From: Globodera rostochiensis
Taxonomy: Eukaryota; Nematoda; Chromadorea; Rhabditida; Heteroderidae
Reading direction: 5' to 3'
Length of the DNA: 64,000 nt
Assembly: GCA_018350325.1 (NCBI GenBank)
Contig: JAEVLN010000014.1
Location: 1,638,001-1,702,000, forward strand
Part shown: positions 35,361-46,285 of the stretch, in pieces
How positions within the stretch are numbered: the first letter of the stretch is position 1
Layout: every line of letters begins with the position of its first letter
Notes under the pieces: generated by a model
The model's database searches: none
What the model was told of the DNA's origin: nothing
The model's input: only the letters and a program-made list of their open reading frames with translations
Made by a program: the position numbers and the translations under genes

Positions 35361-37181
35361 ATGGGGAAACGAAAGCACAAAAAAGCGCCAAAACTGCCGA
35401 AAAATTACGCGGGAGCTTTGCTTCGATACGACCCATCCAAAATACAAGCGATTCAATCGAAGGAATTGGCAAAAATGCGCAAAGAAGGCCGAAGCGCGGA
35501 TTTCAGGTTGGGAGGAGGGCACATTTTACGGAGCAGTTCATTTAGTGCCGGACACTTCAGTGCCGGTTATAAATGTGGCATTTAGTGCCAATTTGACCTT
35601 TCTTGGGGTTCACTTTAATGTTAAATCTTTTGTTAAAATCAAAATATTTGTATATGACTTCGAAAAAAGTTTTGAATCAGTGAGATTTCTAGTTTCTTTT
35701 AATTTATTTTGGCACTGAAAATGTCACATTTATAAGGGACTCTGAAGTGTTTACACTGAAATTGATGTGAATCGGAAATTCGGGAATTTTAACTTTTAAA
35801 AAAACTAATTTCAGGTCACGACTTTTCGCAAAATTCACTGCCAACAAACGTTTTGCTCAAATTGTGGAGTCAAATGCTCTGCCGCCGAAACAAATGGTCA
35901 ACAGCAGCATACAAACATCGCCCGTCCAATCGCCGTTGCAATCGCGTAGGACGTGGAGACTTCGCCGAATTGGCTGTGGAGTTGGTGGGGCAATCCTTTC
36001 ATTTGAATAATTTGGCTATTCCCTTAGGGGCGAAACAATTATTTCAAATTAAAAACAGTATTTGAATTGAGTTTTGTCACTTTGTGCAGAATCCATGGAC
36101 TCCTTCTCGACTTCCGAGGTGAACGGCCTCACAACCTCTCGGACTGAGAACAACAGTTGTAGTGCCAACGACCTCGACTCGCTCTATTCCAACACGTACT
36201 TCGATTTGCGTTTTGGCGGCTTCAGCACCGACTCCGTCCCGCATTTGATGGCCCAACAGAACACGCCGCAAGTGCCCAATTACCAAATGGGCAAACAGGG
36301 AGGCTTCGAAGCGCGTCGAAAGTTTTCCGCCAAATTGCTTGGACTGTTCGGACGGATTTTGCCCCGCGGGGAAGAGTGTGGCCGGAAGGAGGAGCGGAAG
36401 CAGCTAACACGTATGGACAGTGAGGCGACAACTTCAGCAGAACGGGAAGCAGTCCTCGGGGAAGGTTTGTTGGGTGGGTCTAACTTGGTTGGGTGTTGGT
36501 AGTGTACTGGAAAGTCTTGGTGTGGTCTCGACTCTCGTGAATAAGTTTCGGAAGAATGATTGCATATCTGCTTCAAAACATGGACCGAACACTGCAAACA
36601 ATTAATTATTACTTAATAATCGTTTAGCACGTCTCCAGTCAAAGAATTGCCGCCGACCCCTTTCCAAGTGCCATTCCACGCCGTCGTCCCCTCCAATGAG
36701 TAGGGCCCTCCACCGGCTGAATGCCTTTAACAACAACAGAAACAACGAGGAAAACAATCCGTCGTTGCCCACCACTCCGCTGATCTTGGTCACTGATCCG
36801 GCGACCACCGAATTCCGACCATTGACAATGACGCCTCATTCGACGCCCATTCTCGGGTCAAACCCGAATCTGTCAGGCAACAAACATTCGTCCAAATGGA
36901 AAGTGGTCGCGTCCGCCACCGATGCGCCTCCGGTGGTCTCTCCGTCGCGTGGCACCGCCCCCCTCCACCATTGGCACTTGGCCAAACGGAAACGTTTTTC
37001 CGGCCTGCCCTCCTTCAAAAGGACCGAATCGCTATCGGCATTAAACGAACGTTGGAGGGAAATGAGGAGGACGAACATGGCGGCCGTAGGAAGAAGAATG
37101 CGGAGCATGGAGTCCAATGAGGGCGGGCTGCAAGAGACGGGCCCAACAACAAAATGGGGGGAGGCCGAGCCGAACGGATGA
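35361..37181 (+). CDS. Basic, Ser-rich protein of unknown family
   Basis: Four in-phase exons (35361-35506, 35815-35984, 36090-36464, 36628-37181) give 414 aa. The start is strongly basic (MGKRKHKKAPKLPKNY) and followed by SKIQAIQSKELAKMRKEGRS and RLFAKFTANKRFAQIVESNA. The remainder is Ser/Thr/Asn-rich and looks disordered, with basic patches such as RRTWRLRR and KRKRFSGLPSFKRTE. There is no signal peptide or TM, so a cytosolic or nuclear protein is likely. It starts only 71 bp after the potassium channel stop, on the same strand. Because I found no separate promoter, co-transcription with the channel gene is possible. No domain is recognised. Confidence 0.65.
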
Positions 37182-37326
37182 AGCCGATCGGAGAAAAAGC
37201 AAAGCTGTGAATTTTCGCCAAAATGGTTGCGATTTGTGCTCTTACCGAAGGAAAAGCAAGACAGCAAAAAGGAACCATCGAAACCAATTTATTTAATTGC
37301 ATATTTTGTAAGAATTGTAACTGATT

Positions 37327-38323
37327 TCACTTTTTCCGTGTTTTCTCTTTGAAATGTACCGTCTTTGACTTGGCTAAAATCCGTTGTATCTCCGCATATT
37401 CAGTCCAAAGGTACTGAAAGCAAGCGACGGTAATGGCCAAAAACAGACTGAAAATGGTTTTGGTGGAGCGATTGTTTCTTCGTTATTTAACCCGTAGAAG
37501 AAGAGGAACAGAATTGAGAGAATGCACGGGGCCAACATTGTGTCGTCGCTGACGACACTTAAAGATCGGTGCTTAACCTTATCGGTCAGTGATTGTTGAT
37601 GATCAGCAGGGGACACCGGCGGGCATCCGAAAGCCTTCACTTTGGGAGAGGGGGGAAGCTGACTCCCTCAATTCTTTTTGAGTGGAAACGGGGCACCCAT
37701 AATGCTATGCTTTCGATGTAAGCTTTGGCTCCACCTGATTGTAGTGGAAACGGACAAAATGCCTAAGAAGGACAAAATGATGAGCAGAAGGATGACGAGT
37801 TGTGGCACAAACAAAAAAGGCCGCCGAAGCTCAAATTTAGGTCTGATCAGTGATCATTAAGAATTGATTTAGCCTAATTACCTGCACACTCAGAATAGAG
37901 ACGCCGGTGAAGAGAATGTGCGAGAAGAACAGAAACGTCCAGACGAGCAAGAAAATGTTGTAATAAAGATGGAATGAATGGCGTTCAGTCTTCTTGATAA
38001 AAGTTTTATTCAACAGTGCTTTTTAACCCAAATACTTGTAATATTTGACGATAAAACGGGGTTCGCCGAAACCAAATTGGGTAAAAATAGGCGACAATTC
38101 CGAGCAGTATCTGAACAATGTCAACCAATGTGCAGACAATGCAAGCGACGCTGAAGATGAACTTAATTAAGCAGTTGGGAGAGAGAATTGGCGAATGCCA
38201 TTAGAGCAAAAATGGCGCCATTTTATGGACCTGAATTGGAAAGCCCAGCAGTTTTTGGCCCTTTCGATGTGCAGAAAAGCTGTTGGGGCCTGGAAAGGCC
38301 AGAAGACGGCTCGAATCGTTCAT
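37327..38323 (-). CDS. Four-TM nematode membrane protein
   Basis: Six in-phase exons (38231-38323, 38036-38161, 37882-37989, 37735-37829, 37492-37548, 37327-37447) give 199 aa. Four hydrophobic segments are visible: IFSVACIVCTLVDIVQILLG, YNIFLLVWTFLFFSHILFTG, VPQLVILLLIILSFLGILSV, and CILSILFLFFYGLFLAITVA. A basic C-terminal tail (HFKEKTRKK) follows. The topology resembles small tetraspan families (LAPTM- or MARVEL-like), but I see no diagnostic motif. Converges with the preceding plus-strand gene, with 145 bp between stops. Confidence 0.72.
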
Positions 38324-38937
38324 TGGACGCAAAAGTCGGCAAGTTAAAAGACAAATTTCACAGATTTTTATATGCGTTCTCTTTATGATTTTGGGGAAGG
38401 ACAAAACACTTTAAGCTGAGGAAAATAATTGGAGAAAGGGGGGGGGGCAATTGGCCGTTATTACACAACCCCCGGGGGGCAGTTGGTGTGATGGTGAGGG
38501 GACGACGAGTGCCAAAAGGGCTACCAACAATAGCAGAAGAGAGACAAATGGCACACCGACAGAAGTGACAAAGTGTCAAGGAAGACGAAGAACGCGCCTT
38601 TAAGCCAATGAGTCCGTTTTTAATTATAGAATAAAAACGTCTTACCTTCTTTCTTTTATAACTTTCTTCAACTAAACCGCTCAAAATTCATTTTATTTTT
38701 AGTTTCAAAAATAAAATTGCGTTTTTTGCCTAATTATAAAAAATATATTTCGAAAAATGAATGGTTCATGAAAAAGGTGTTTAAACAGTCTGAAAACTTT
38801 CTGTCCATTCATTTGCATGGGATAAAATTGGTGGGAATTTTTTGAGTTGAACAGCTGCCAATTTGGGGGAATTTGACCGACCGATCCATTCAATGGAAGG
38901 ACCAAATTCCCCCCCCCCCCAATTGCTCACTCCAAAA

Positions 38938-40794
38938 ATGCTCGTCACAAAAAGCAAATGGCTGCTAATTATGTCTCTAACATCGGCACTTCTTGCGGAT
39001 TTTCACAGATTTTCGACTGTTCAGGCTCAGGATGATCAAGAAGATGAAACTGATCCTGGAGGGAACAATGATGACGAAGCCGCGGATAATGGCACCGATA
39101 ATGCGGACGATCAGCAGGATGATACAACTAATAATGATGGAGAAAATGATCAGACTGATCAGGCAACGGGTGATGACGCAGAAGAAACTGATCAAGATCA
39201 GGCAACGGGTGATGACGCCGAAGAAAATGATCAGACTGATCAGGCAACGGGTGATGACGCCGAAGAAACAGATCAAGATCAGGCAACGGGTGATGAGGCC
39301 GAAGAAACCGATCAGGCAACGGATGACAATGATGAAGGGGATGATGATGATCAACAGGATGAGGCCGATCAAAAAGGCGAAAACAAAAATTCAAAGAATG
39401 GCAAAAATAAGCAAAACACTCAGAAGAACAACAAAAATAACAGGAATACGGATGATGACGAAGAGGGCAATGAAGATGAAGAGGAAGGCGATGATCAGGG
39501 GGAAGAGGGGAGGGGGCACAACAAAAACAACGGGAAGAACAAAAAGACGGAAGACGAATATTATGAAGACGAAGACGACGAGGATGATGACGAAGAAAAT
39601 GGGGGGCACGGGACTGAAAATGCGACAAAATTGGAACTTTTGCGTTGTCAGGCGAGAGCAATTTGATCAATGTAATTGGTGAAAATGTGGTGAATTTGCA
39701 GGACAAATCGGGCAATTTTTTGCCTATTGCGACGGTGTGCCAGGACAGAGAATCGAAGGAATTCTGCGACAGAGTGTTCCCCTTGCGCGACACAAATTCA
39801 CACGGACGGCCCCGCAACTGCGACTTGCCAGGCATGAAGGAGGTGGCGTACCGGTGCGCGCTTTTAATCAGTGATTATGCCAATATTTTAAAAGCAAAAA
39901 CATCAAAGGTGCGCGCATCACTGCAAAGTTTGCTGCGAGCTGAAAGAACACGGCTGTGGGGATGACCCGAGTTAGTATTGGCACCGGAGGGGAGGGCATT
40001 TGGGAATGGCACTTTTATGTCTGATTATCCCAGAATAGAAATACACATATCAATAGAACACTCTCAAAAAAGTTTTGTGCCATAAAAGCTGTGCTTTAAG
40101 GGTACCAGATCAATTGTGCCGCCCAAAAGGACCTGTGTAGGAATATGACGGCAATGGTAAGTGATCAAAGTAAAGTCTGTCAAGATCAGTCGGAAAATCC
40201 AACCCAAAATAAAATTTAAACAGAAAATAACTGAAATTCTTCTTCAGATGACCACCGCCTGCGCGTCCACATGCGGTCTTTGCGCGCTGGGTGCGTGCGT
40301 GGATAGTGAGGACGGGTGCATTGGACTGCGCCACATGTGCGATCAGAAGGAATTCGAGGACGACATGCAAAAGTGTGCACGCACTTGCGGCTTCTGCACG
40401 CGTAAGTAAAGTCCAAAAGAAACCCAAAAAAGCTCCACACTCAGCAAAATGTGCTGATCTGACCAAGGATTGTCTGATCGCTGATCAAAGTTCTTGCGAT
40501 CCGCCTCCGCCCGATCACCCAGAAGTGAATGTGAGTGTTTGCCACTCATTTGAATACCTTTGATCAATTTGGCCCAATCAATAGCCCTATTATGAGGAAA
40601 TGGCCAAAGTGTGCCGGCAACGATGCAATTTGTGTGGCACGGCTATGCCTTTGAACAAGCGGATAGCTAAAAAGGTGGCGGACAGAGCGAATCATTTGCA
40701 TAATGAGGAGGACGGAGATTGGACGGAAGAAGAAGAAGAAGAAGAGGAGGAAAAGGAAGAGAGGAGGGAGAGGAAGAGGAGACGAAAGATCTGA
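38938..40794 (+). CDS. Secreted acidic-repeat protein with ShK-type Cys domains
   Basis: Seven in-phase exons (38938-39651, 39702-39853, 39909-39970, 40101-40156, 40248-40401, 40445-40524, 40585-40794) give 475 aa. The signal peptide is KWLLIMSLTSALLADFHR. Exon 1 is very acidic and holds tandem copies of DQATGDDAEETDQ with variants (about residues 75-145). After it come ShK-type six-Cys modules: CQDRESKEFC to KVCCELK; NCAAQKDLC to CASTCGLC; ACVDSEDGC to CARTCGFC; KCADLTKDC to CRQRCNLC. The protein ends in a Glu run and a basic tail (KRRRKI). ShK modules occur in nematode secreted, cuticle and excretory proteins. Many block channels or act as protein-binding modules, which does not establish activity here. 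The first intron uses a GC donor (CAG|GCGAGA). An upstream in-frame ATG (38893) exists, but 38938 gives the cleaner signal peptide. Confidence 0.85.
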
Positions 40795-41650
40795 AAGAAA
40801 TCACAAACATTTTGGTAACCGATGCGTAGATCAACTCACAAATCAGTCACATATTAAATTCTCAATTTTTTAGGCGTCTGTCTATCTCTCATATGATGGC
40901 ATTTGCCCTATTCAAATTTTAGCCGTCTGTACATGTCTCAACTTTTTTGGGAACTTCCTTAAGACGCGAGGCGTCTGTCTATCTCCCATATGATGGCATT
41001 TTGCCCGGATTTCCCCACCTTGTACACTATAAATGTAGGATTCACATTTACATATTTCTCATTTTAAATTCCAATTTGGAGATTCAAATCCCCGTCAATT
41101 TGTCCTGTTTTCAGAAATCACTTTTTCTATTTGTTACTCCTCTAAAAATTTGACTCATGTGTCGCCTTAATCGTCCATTGGAACTGCAGAAACTGAAATC
41201 TCCGAACCCAAATGCACGCTTCGATTTGGATGCACAAATTGGTGCTGTTTAAAAATAATTCAATAAATATAATTTTAGTGGTTAAATTCTTACAAATTTT
41301 TAATTGTGATTAAGAAAAGCGATATTTATTTAATTTTGTTTTGTCCGGAGAAAAATGATAAAAAAAATGTTTGCACTCAATTAAAGGTCGAGCCCGTTAA
41401 AATTTTTGTTTGTTCCATCGTTTTCAACACCTAAGAAAACCTATAAAACCGGTTTTGGGTGATTAATGGTAAAAAATAATAATAATAAATCATAGATTTT
41501 CAAAATCTTAGTCGCAAAATGCGAAAGTACCGTATTCTGTTGGTTTTTTGATTCTGCATCAATTAAGTTTTTTAAATCCAACCTTTGAAGTTGAATCCGG
41601 GTTCGAAATTCGAATTAGGTCGAATAGATTGCTCCGGTTTGTGTGACACA
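40795..41650. other. Intergenic with a duplicated 36-bp segment
   Basis: AT-rich DNA. A segment AGGCGTCTGTCTATCTCYCA followed by TATGATGGCATTT occurs at about 40874-40909 and again at about 40970-41006. A shorter related piece (CCGTCTGTACATGTCTCAAC) lies between them. No gene is seen. Confidence 0.6.
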
Positions 41651-42168
41651 ATGACGTCAAATGGAAGTAAAAATATAAACAAAATACCAAAAAAACATAA
41701 AATTTTGGGTTCAATTGTTGGATTTCGCCTAAAATTTAAAATTCATTTAGGCTTCTTGGCTGTTGCGGCTGCAGAAAACGAAATGAAGAAGCTACAGGCC
41801 GAAGTAAAGAACTTGCGAAAGCAGCTAGCCAAAGCAAATACCGAACTTCGCGAATTTCGCAAAGCGCAGAGGGATCTTCTGGCGGTGGTCCGGTTCCAAA
41901 ACAAAGTAAATGGAGTTGGTCCCCCCCCCCTCTCCCCTCCCCATTTTGGAAAAAATTTAAGCCAATAAAGGTGATTTTAGAGATGGTCGGGGGGTGTTAA
42001 ATCCGATTCTTGATTTTTTGTTTTGCATAATTTTTGACCCTCACAAAATTGAAAAAAATTTTGAAATTTATGTTATTTTTATTTCATCTTCCCATTCATC
42101 AGATTATCAAAGTGTTGGTGATGCTGTTGTTCATCGTCGCCATTTGTTTCGTCGTCGCTAATAATTAA
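41651..42168 (+). CDS. Small tail-anchored coiled-coil protein
   Basis: Three in-phase exons (41651-41666, 41751-41905, 42103-42168) give 78 aa. After a short head comes a coiled coil with heptad spacing (ENEMKKLQAEVKNLRKQLAK and ANTELREFRKAQRD), a basic joint and one C-terminal TM (IIKVLVMLLFIVAICFVV) with the end ANN. Coiled coil followed by a C-terminal TM is the layout of tail-anchored proteins (SNARE-like or VAP tails), but no MSP or SNARE motif is present. The first 16-nt exon could be replaced by an unspliced reading from the same ATG; the rest is firm. Tail-to-tail with the MLT-10 gene, 44 bp between stops. Confidence 0.65.
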
Positions 42169-42212
42169 ACAGAAGATACCGGCTCCAGTTTTTGTTTTTA
42201 ATGCCTCAATTA

Positions 42213-44703
42213 TTACTTTCCTTCTGATAAAATATTTGGCGACAAAATCTGAAAAGTCCGTTTAATTTGAATTGGATCGAAAGGACCTGAACATTGCCGA
42301 AGCCCTCGTTGAGGAATTGGGGACTCAGAATGTTGGGGCTTAGAACGGTGGTCACAAAAAATTGGGGAGAGGCGAATTGAGCGCCGAGCAGATCTATTCA
42401 TGATCAGAAATTTTTAAAAGTTCGAATTTTTTTGAAACAAATCTCTAAAAAATAGTCAAAAGCATCAAAGTTTTTTAAAATGCCCAGCAGCCACTCACTC
42501 GGGCTGAGCAAGTTAAATGCCAAAACGGACGGGCTTAGGACGCGAAGTTCGAGTGCCTTCGGCGTCAAAATTTCTGTGATAAGCATTCGTGGGGAGAGCA
42601 CCAAAGCGACAAGGGCACGAGGTGAGAGAATCTGGCAACGGCCAATAAATGAATATTCGAATTGAATTAGGCTTACTAATACAAACTTTGGCATCAAAAA
42701 CTCGGGGGTTAAGCACTTCGGCAAGGTGACTTTGAGGGGAGAGAATTCGGGCAGAGAACGCCGTTGGGGACAGAATGTGGGCAATCATTGCTCGAGGGGA
42801 GAGAATGGAAGGCACAAAAGCCCCCGGGCTGAGAAGGTCGAGCTAAAAAATTACAAAATTTAGGGGATTAAATCCGATTTGATCTGACAGGGATTGTACC
42901 CGGGCAAAGTCTGGCGATAGCAGTTCAGCGGCAAATGCTTTTGGGGACAAAGCGACTCGTCGCAGCACGGCGCCGTCATGGAGCTGATTGGCAAAAAGGT
43001 ACGGGTTCAGCAGCCGCACCGTTCCGTATGGTTCGGTACGCAAAAAGCGTTTTTCGCGTCGTCCGTTCGGAGCGTTCGGACGCTGATCTGCTGTTTGATC
43101 GAACCGCTTATTTAAACCAATTTCGGTCTAACCCACCGATCAAATTGCTAATGTTGCTGACTTCAGCATCGCTTGTCCTCGCAATCATTCGGATGTCCTC
43201 CTCCAACACGGCTTCAATGTCGTCGACCCCATCCTCCCCAAATTCGTCAAAATTTTCCGACCCCAAAATTATTCGGCTTTGCTCTCCCGTGAGGAAAGTG
43301 AAGCCTCGAGAGTCCATCTCATCCCGCTGTCTTCTGCTCTGTGCTATTTCCAACCTTCGAAAACGCTCTTCTAACTCTTCCAATCGAAGAATGGTCGGGA
43401 GTATTTGTCGTTGGACTTCTTCAAAAGTCGGTTCCAGGCTTTTCATTAATTTGTCCAGAGTTTTGGAGGCGCCGCTAAGCTGCAGCAAAAGGTCAAGCCA
43501 GCCAAGAGTTTCGTTGCCGTTTGATAGGCCGAGCTTAAAACGTTAATGACAGAAACTAATCGTGGAAGTGAATGGCATACCTTTAGAAGGTATGGAAGAG
43601 AGAAGAAGCCATGTTCATGGAAGCTCAGAAAGGTGGGCGAAAGAAGCAAATTCAACGAGTTCGGCACGGTCATATTATCTTGGATCGGCCTCTTTAGGGT
43701 GTTGACACGTTCAGGTAAAATGGAAAGCACTTTGGGAGAAAGGACGGACAGTTTGTCGAAGCGCACAGTGCCCTTCAGTTGAGACTCTACCAACTCCAGA
43801 AGAGGACTCCGTTCAGCGGACTTTGTGTACAGTCGGAAGGGCATTCCGGCACTTTGGAAGAATCTTTCAGAAAAAAAGACAAATTTTTTAGCTTTGCCTT
43901 GCCAACTTGCTGTGCTGTTCGTCCTTTCTTCGAATGTACTTGTTGCACTTCTCCACCGAGCGATAGAACCGCTCGATGCGGATTAACTTCTGCACGTTCG
44001 GGTACGTCTTCAACACCTTTTCGTCAACATGAAATTCTGAGTCGACCAAATTAATCTTGTGATTTGCGAGTTTAGGGCAAACCGTTGGAGCTTTGTGCTC
44101 CCCTTTTGTTGTTGATATTCAGCATAACCCGATTCCCTCTGGTCCATGCCTTCACCTTTTTGCTGTTCGTCAACAGTTTTTGGGACAGAGACAAGAGATC
44201 AAGCAGTTTCTTCGGGTTCTTTTTTATTCCATTCTCTTTCTGATGCTTTTCTTTTTCCACGATCAATTTTGTCTTAAACAATTGTTCCGACAAAGTTTCG
44301 ATCAAAGGGAGCTCCGCAGCATTTAGAGACTTCAAATCGCTATTTGAATTAGCGGCAAAATCGCGCATATTGAGAAGGGACACCAAACACTTTGCCAACA
44401 AATTCAGTCGCCCGTCGGAGTCAATTTCGCATTGGCGGTGGACAATTCGTTCGGTTGGTGGAAGTGAAACCAAAATTAGCTCAGCTTTTGCCTGAAAATT
44501 GTTCAAAAGTTTAAATATTTTGTTTTGTTTTACAAATCAACTCGAAAAAGTGCGGCGACCGCCGTGCGGAAGAAGAGCATATCCAAATTGGTTGGGTCGA
44601 CGGAGACCAATTGCCGTTTTTGAGGCATATTTCGTTCTTTTGGGGGGAGGGCGAAGGCGACAGACGACGAACAGAGCAAAAAAACCGTCAAAAAAGGAAC
44701 CAT
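42213..44703 (-). CDS. MLT-10 family protein (DUF644 plus LSP repeats)
   Basis: Ten in-phase exons (44542-44703, 44083-44491, 43898-44036, 43581-43863, 43137-43533, 42900-43090, 42687-42842, 42499-42631, 42287-42393, 42213-42248) give 670 aa. The signal peptide is MVPFLTVFLLCSSSVAFA. The middle is the conserved DUF644-type region, with GNETLGWLDLLLQLSGASKT and long charged helices. From about residue 470 the Leu-Ser-Pro repeat begins: VALSPKAFAAELLSPDFARL, then SILSPRAMIAHILSPTAFSA and so on at about 10-11 residue spacing down to the last exon (ILSPNILSEGK). In C. elegans MLT-10 and its paralogues, DUF644 plus proline-rich repeats define secreted cuticle/molting proteins. Exon 3 appears to end at a GC donor (AAG|GCAAAG); a GT donor 10 nt upstream is an alternative. 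Confidence 0.92.
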
Positions 44704-44836
44704 TTGGTGAAGATAAATGGACTAAAAGCGTCCGTTGAGAGAAACCAGCACGGACGACCCCCCCCCCCCCAAAAGTGCCCTTTCCCACACTTTCCCTTTC
44801 CGGTATTCGGTAACACTCGAAAGTGCCATCCCCTCT

Positions 44837-45060
44837 TCGATCACTCACCCTTCCCCCCTCTCAACCCCCTCCCTTTTCTTCGATCACTCACCCTTCCCCC
44901 CTCTCAACCCCCTCCCTTTTCTTCGATCACTCACCCTTCCCCCCTCTCAACCCCCTCCCTTTTCTTCGATCACTCACCCTTCCCCCCTCTCAACCCCCTC
45001 CCTTTTCTTCGATCACTCACCCCACTCCCCTCTTTTTCGATCATTCACCTCCCCCCCCCC
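44837..45060. repeat. 43-bp minisatellite
   Basis: The unit TCGATCACTCACCCTTCCCC plus CCTCTCAACCCCCTCCCTTTTCT has copies starting at 44837, 44880, 44923, 44966 and 45009, the last degenerate. It lies about 130 bp upstream of the MLT-10 start codon, so it sits where that gene's promoter is expected. Confidence 0.93.
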
Positions 45061-45457
45061 CTCCTCTTCTTCGATCAGATCACACCTCAACTTCCCTTTC
45101 ACTATTTGTGGGTTAAGGGCATTGGTACTTCCAAGTTCTATGATTCCAAACCATTTGTTTCAAATGAGCTTTTAAGCGGGCATGTTTTATCTGCTAAACA
45201 CGAAATTGGCGGGCCGGCGGATTATCGAACGCACAAATAGTTTGTGTCCCTCTCATCCAGCGCCTTCAGCGTAAACAAGCAAAAGCATATGCTTCTCCTC
45301 CCTCCCCCCGTCACACACTTCGAATTGTTTGTGCTTTCCCTGCCCCCTTTTGCTTTTCGTCAATGATTTAATTTGCACTTTTTAAGACTGTGTCGATACT
45401 CTCGATCGAAAGCCTACCCAAAGTGCCGAAAGTGCTAAGCTCGCCGATCGGTGCCGG

Positions 45458-45985
45458 ATGGATCTTTTGCGTTTTCTTCGCTATTTCTTCATTCTGTGCC
45501 TCTTTTCGCTGTACGCACTGCTCGTCTTTCTCGTAGTCAAACTTTTTGCCGGGTAAACAATTAAATTAAAAACTTTTTAACTACAAGAATTATATTTTCA
45601 AGAAAAGTGGGACAGAAAAGTGTTTAATTTAATTTGACAAAAAAAAAAGGCGGGGCCCGGCTAAGAATTACCCTCCGCCGCCCCATTCAGCCAAAAGTGG
45701 GCCGTGCCTTTGATCTGCTCCCACGTGTTTATTCTGTCGCTGATTTTGCTTACTATTTTTCTTCGTCTTCGGAAACATTTGGACGGGCATAACTTTGACA
45801 ACATTTGGCCGCATCAGCAAAAAGAAATCCAACAAAAGTGGCGATTTTGGACGTTGAAATTATGTGGGAGGAATGGTGACGAATGGCACTCCACGGCAGA
45901 ACAAATGATCAGAAGCGGTGGTGGACCAACAGAACGGCACAATGGGATTAAAGTTAACAACAAAGATGCAGCAAGTGTTGTGTGA
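45458..45985 (+). CDS. Two-TM small membrane protein, family unknown
   Basis: Two in-phase exons (45458-45552, 45691-45985) give 129 aa. TM1 is YFFILCLFSLYALLVFLVVK. A very short loop leads to TM2 (LICSHVFILSLILLTIFLRL). A polar tail with Trp/Gln/His (NIWPHQQKEIQQKWRFWTLK) ends at TGA. The arrangement suggests a hairpin in the membrane with a cytosolic tail. No family is recognised. Transcribed divergently from the MLT-10 gene. Confidence 0.6.
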
Positions 45986-46285
45986 TCTGAGTGATCAGTC
46001 TGATCAGGCCCATTCTTGTGGGGGTTGCGATCGGAAGCTTCAAACTTTCAAGGTCAAATAACTGGCAAAAGCAAATATCTCTGTTTATTATGTTTCTGAT
46101 CAAAGCAATTAATGAATGAATGGTGAGCCATTTTGTTTTGTGGATTTTTTGTGTAAAAAAAGAGGGGGGGGGGGAAATATTAAAGGCGATAGGGCCAATA
46201 AAAAAAGGAAAATGAAAGAGCAAATCGCTGAAAGAGACGACATTTGGAACAGATACAAACAAAATTATGTAATTTGCGTAAATAA

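Noticed and set aside
38993..39682. 229-codon Met/Lys/Arg-rich ORF, and long minus-strand ORFs at 38977-39835
   Set aside because: They are shadow frames of the acidic repeat exon of the ShK gene, which has a signal peptide and in-phase splice sites.
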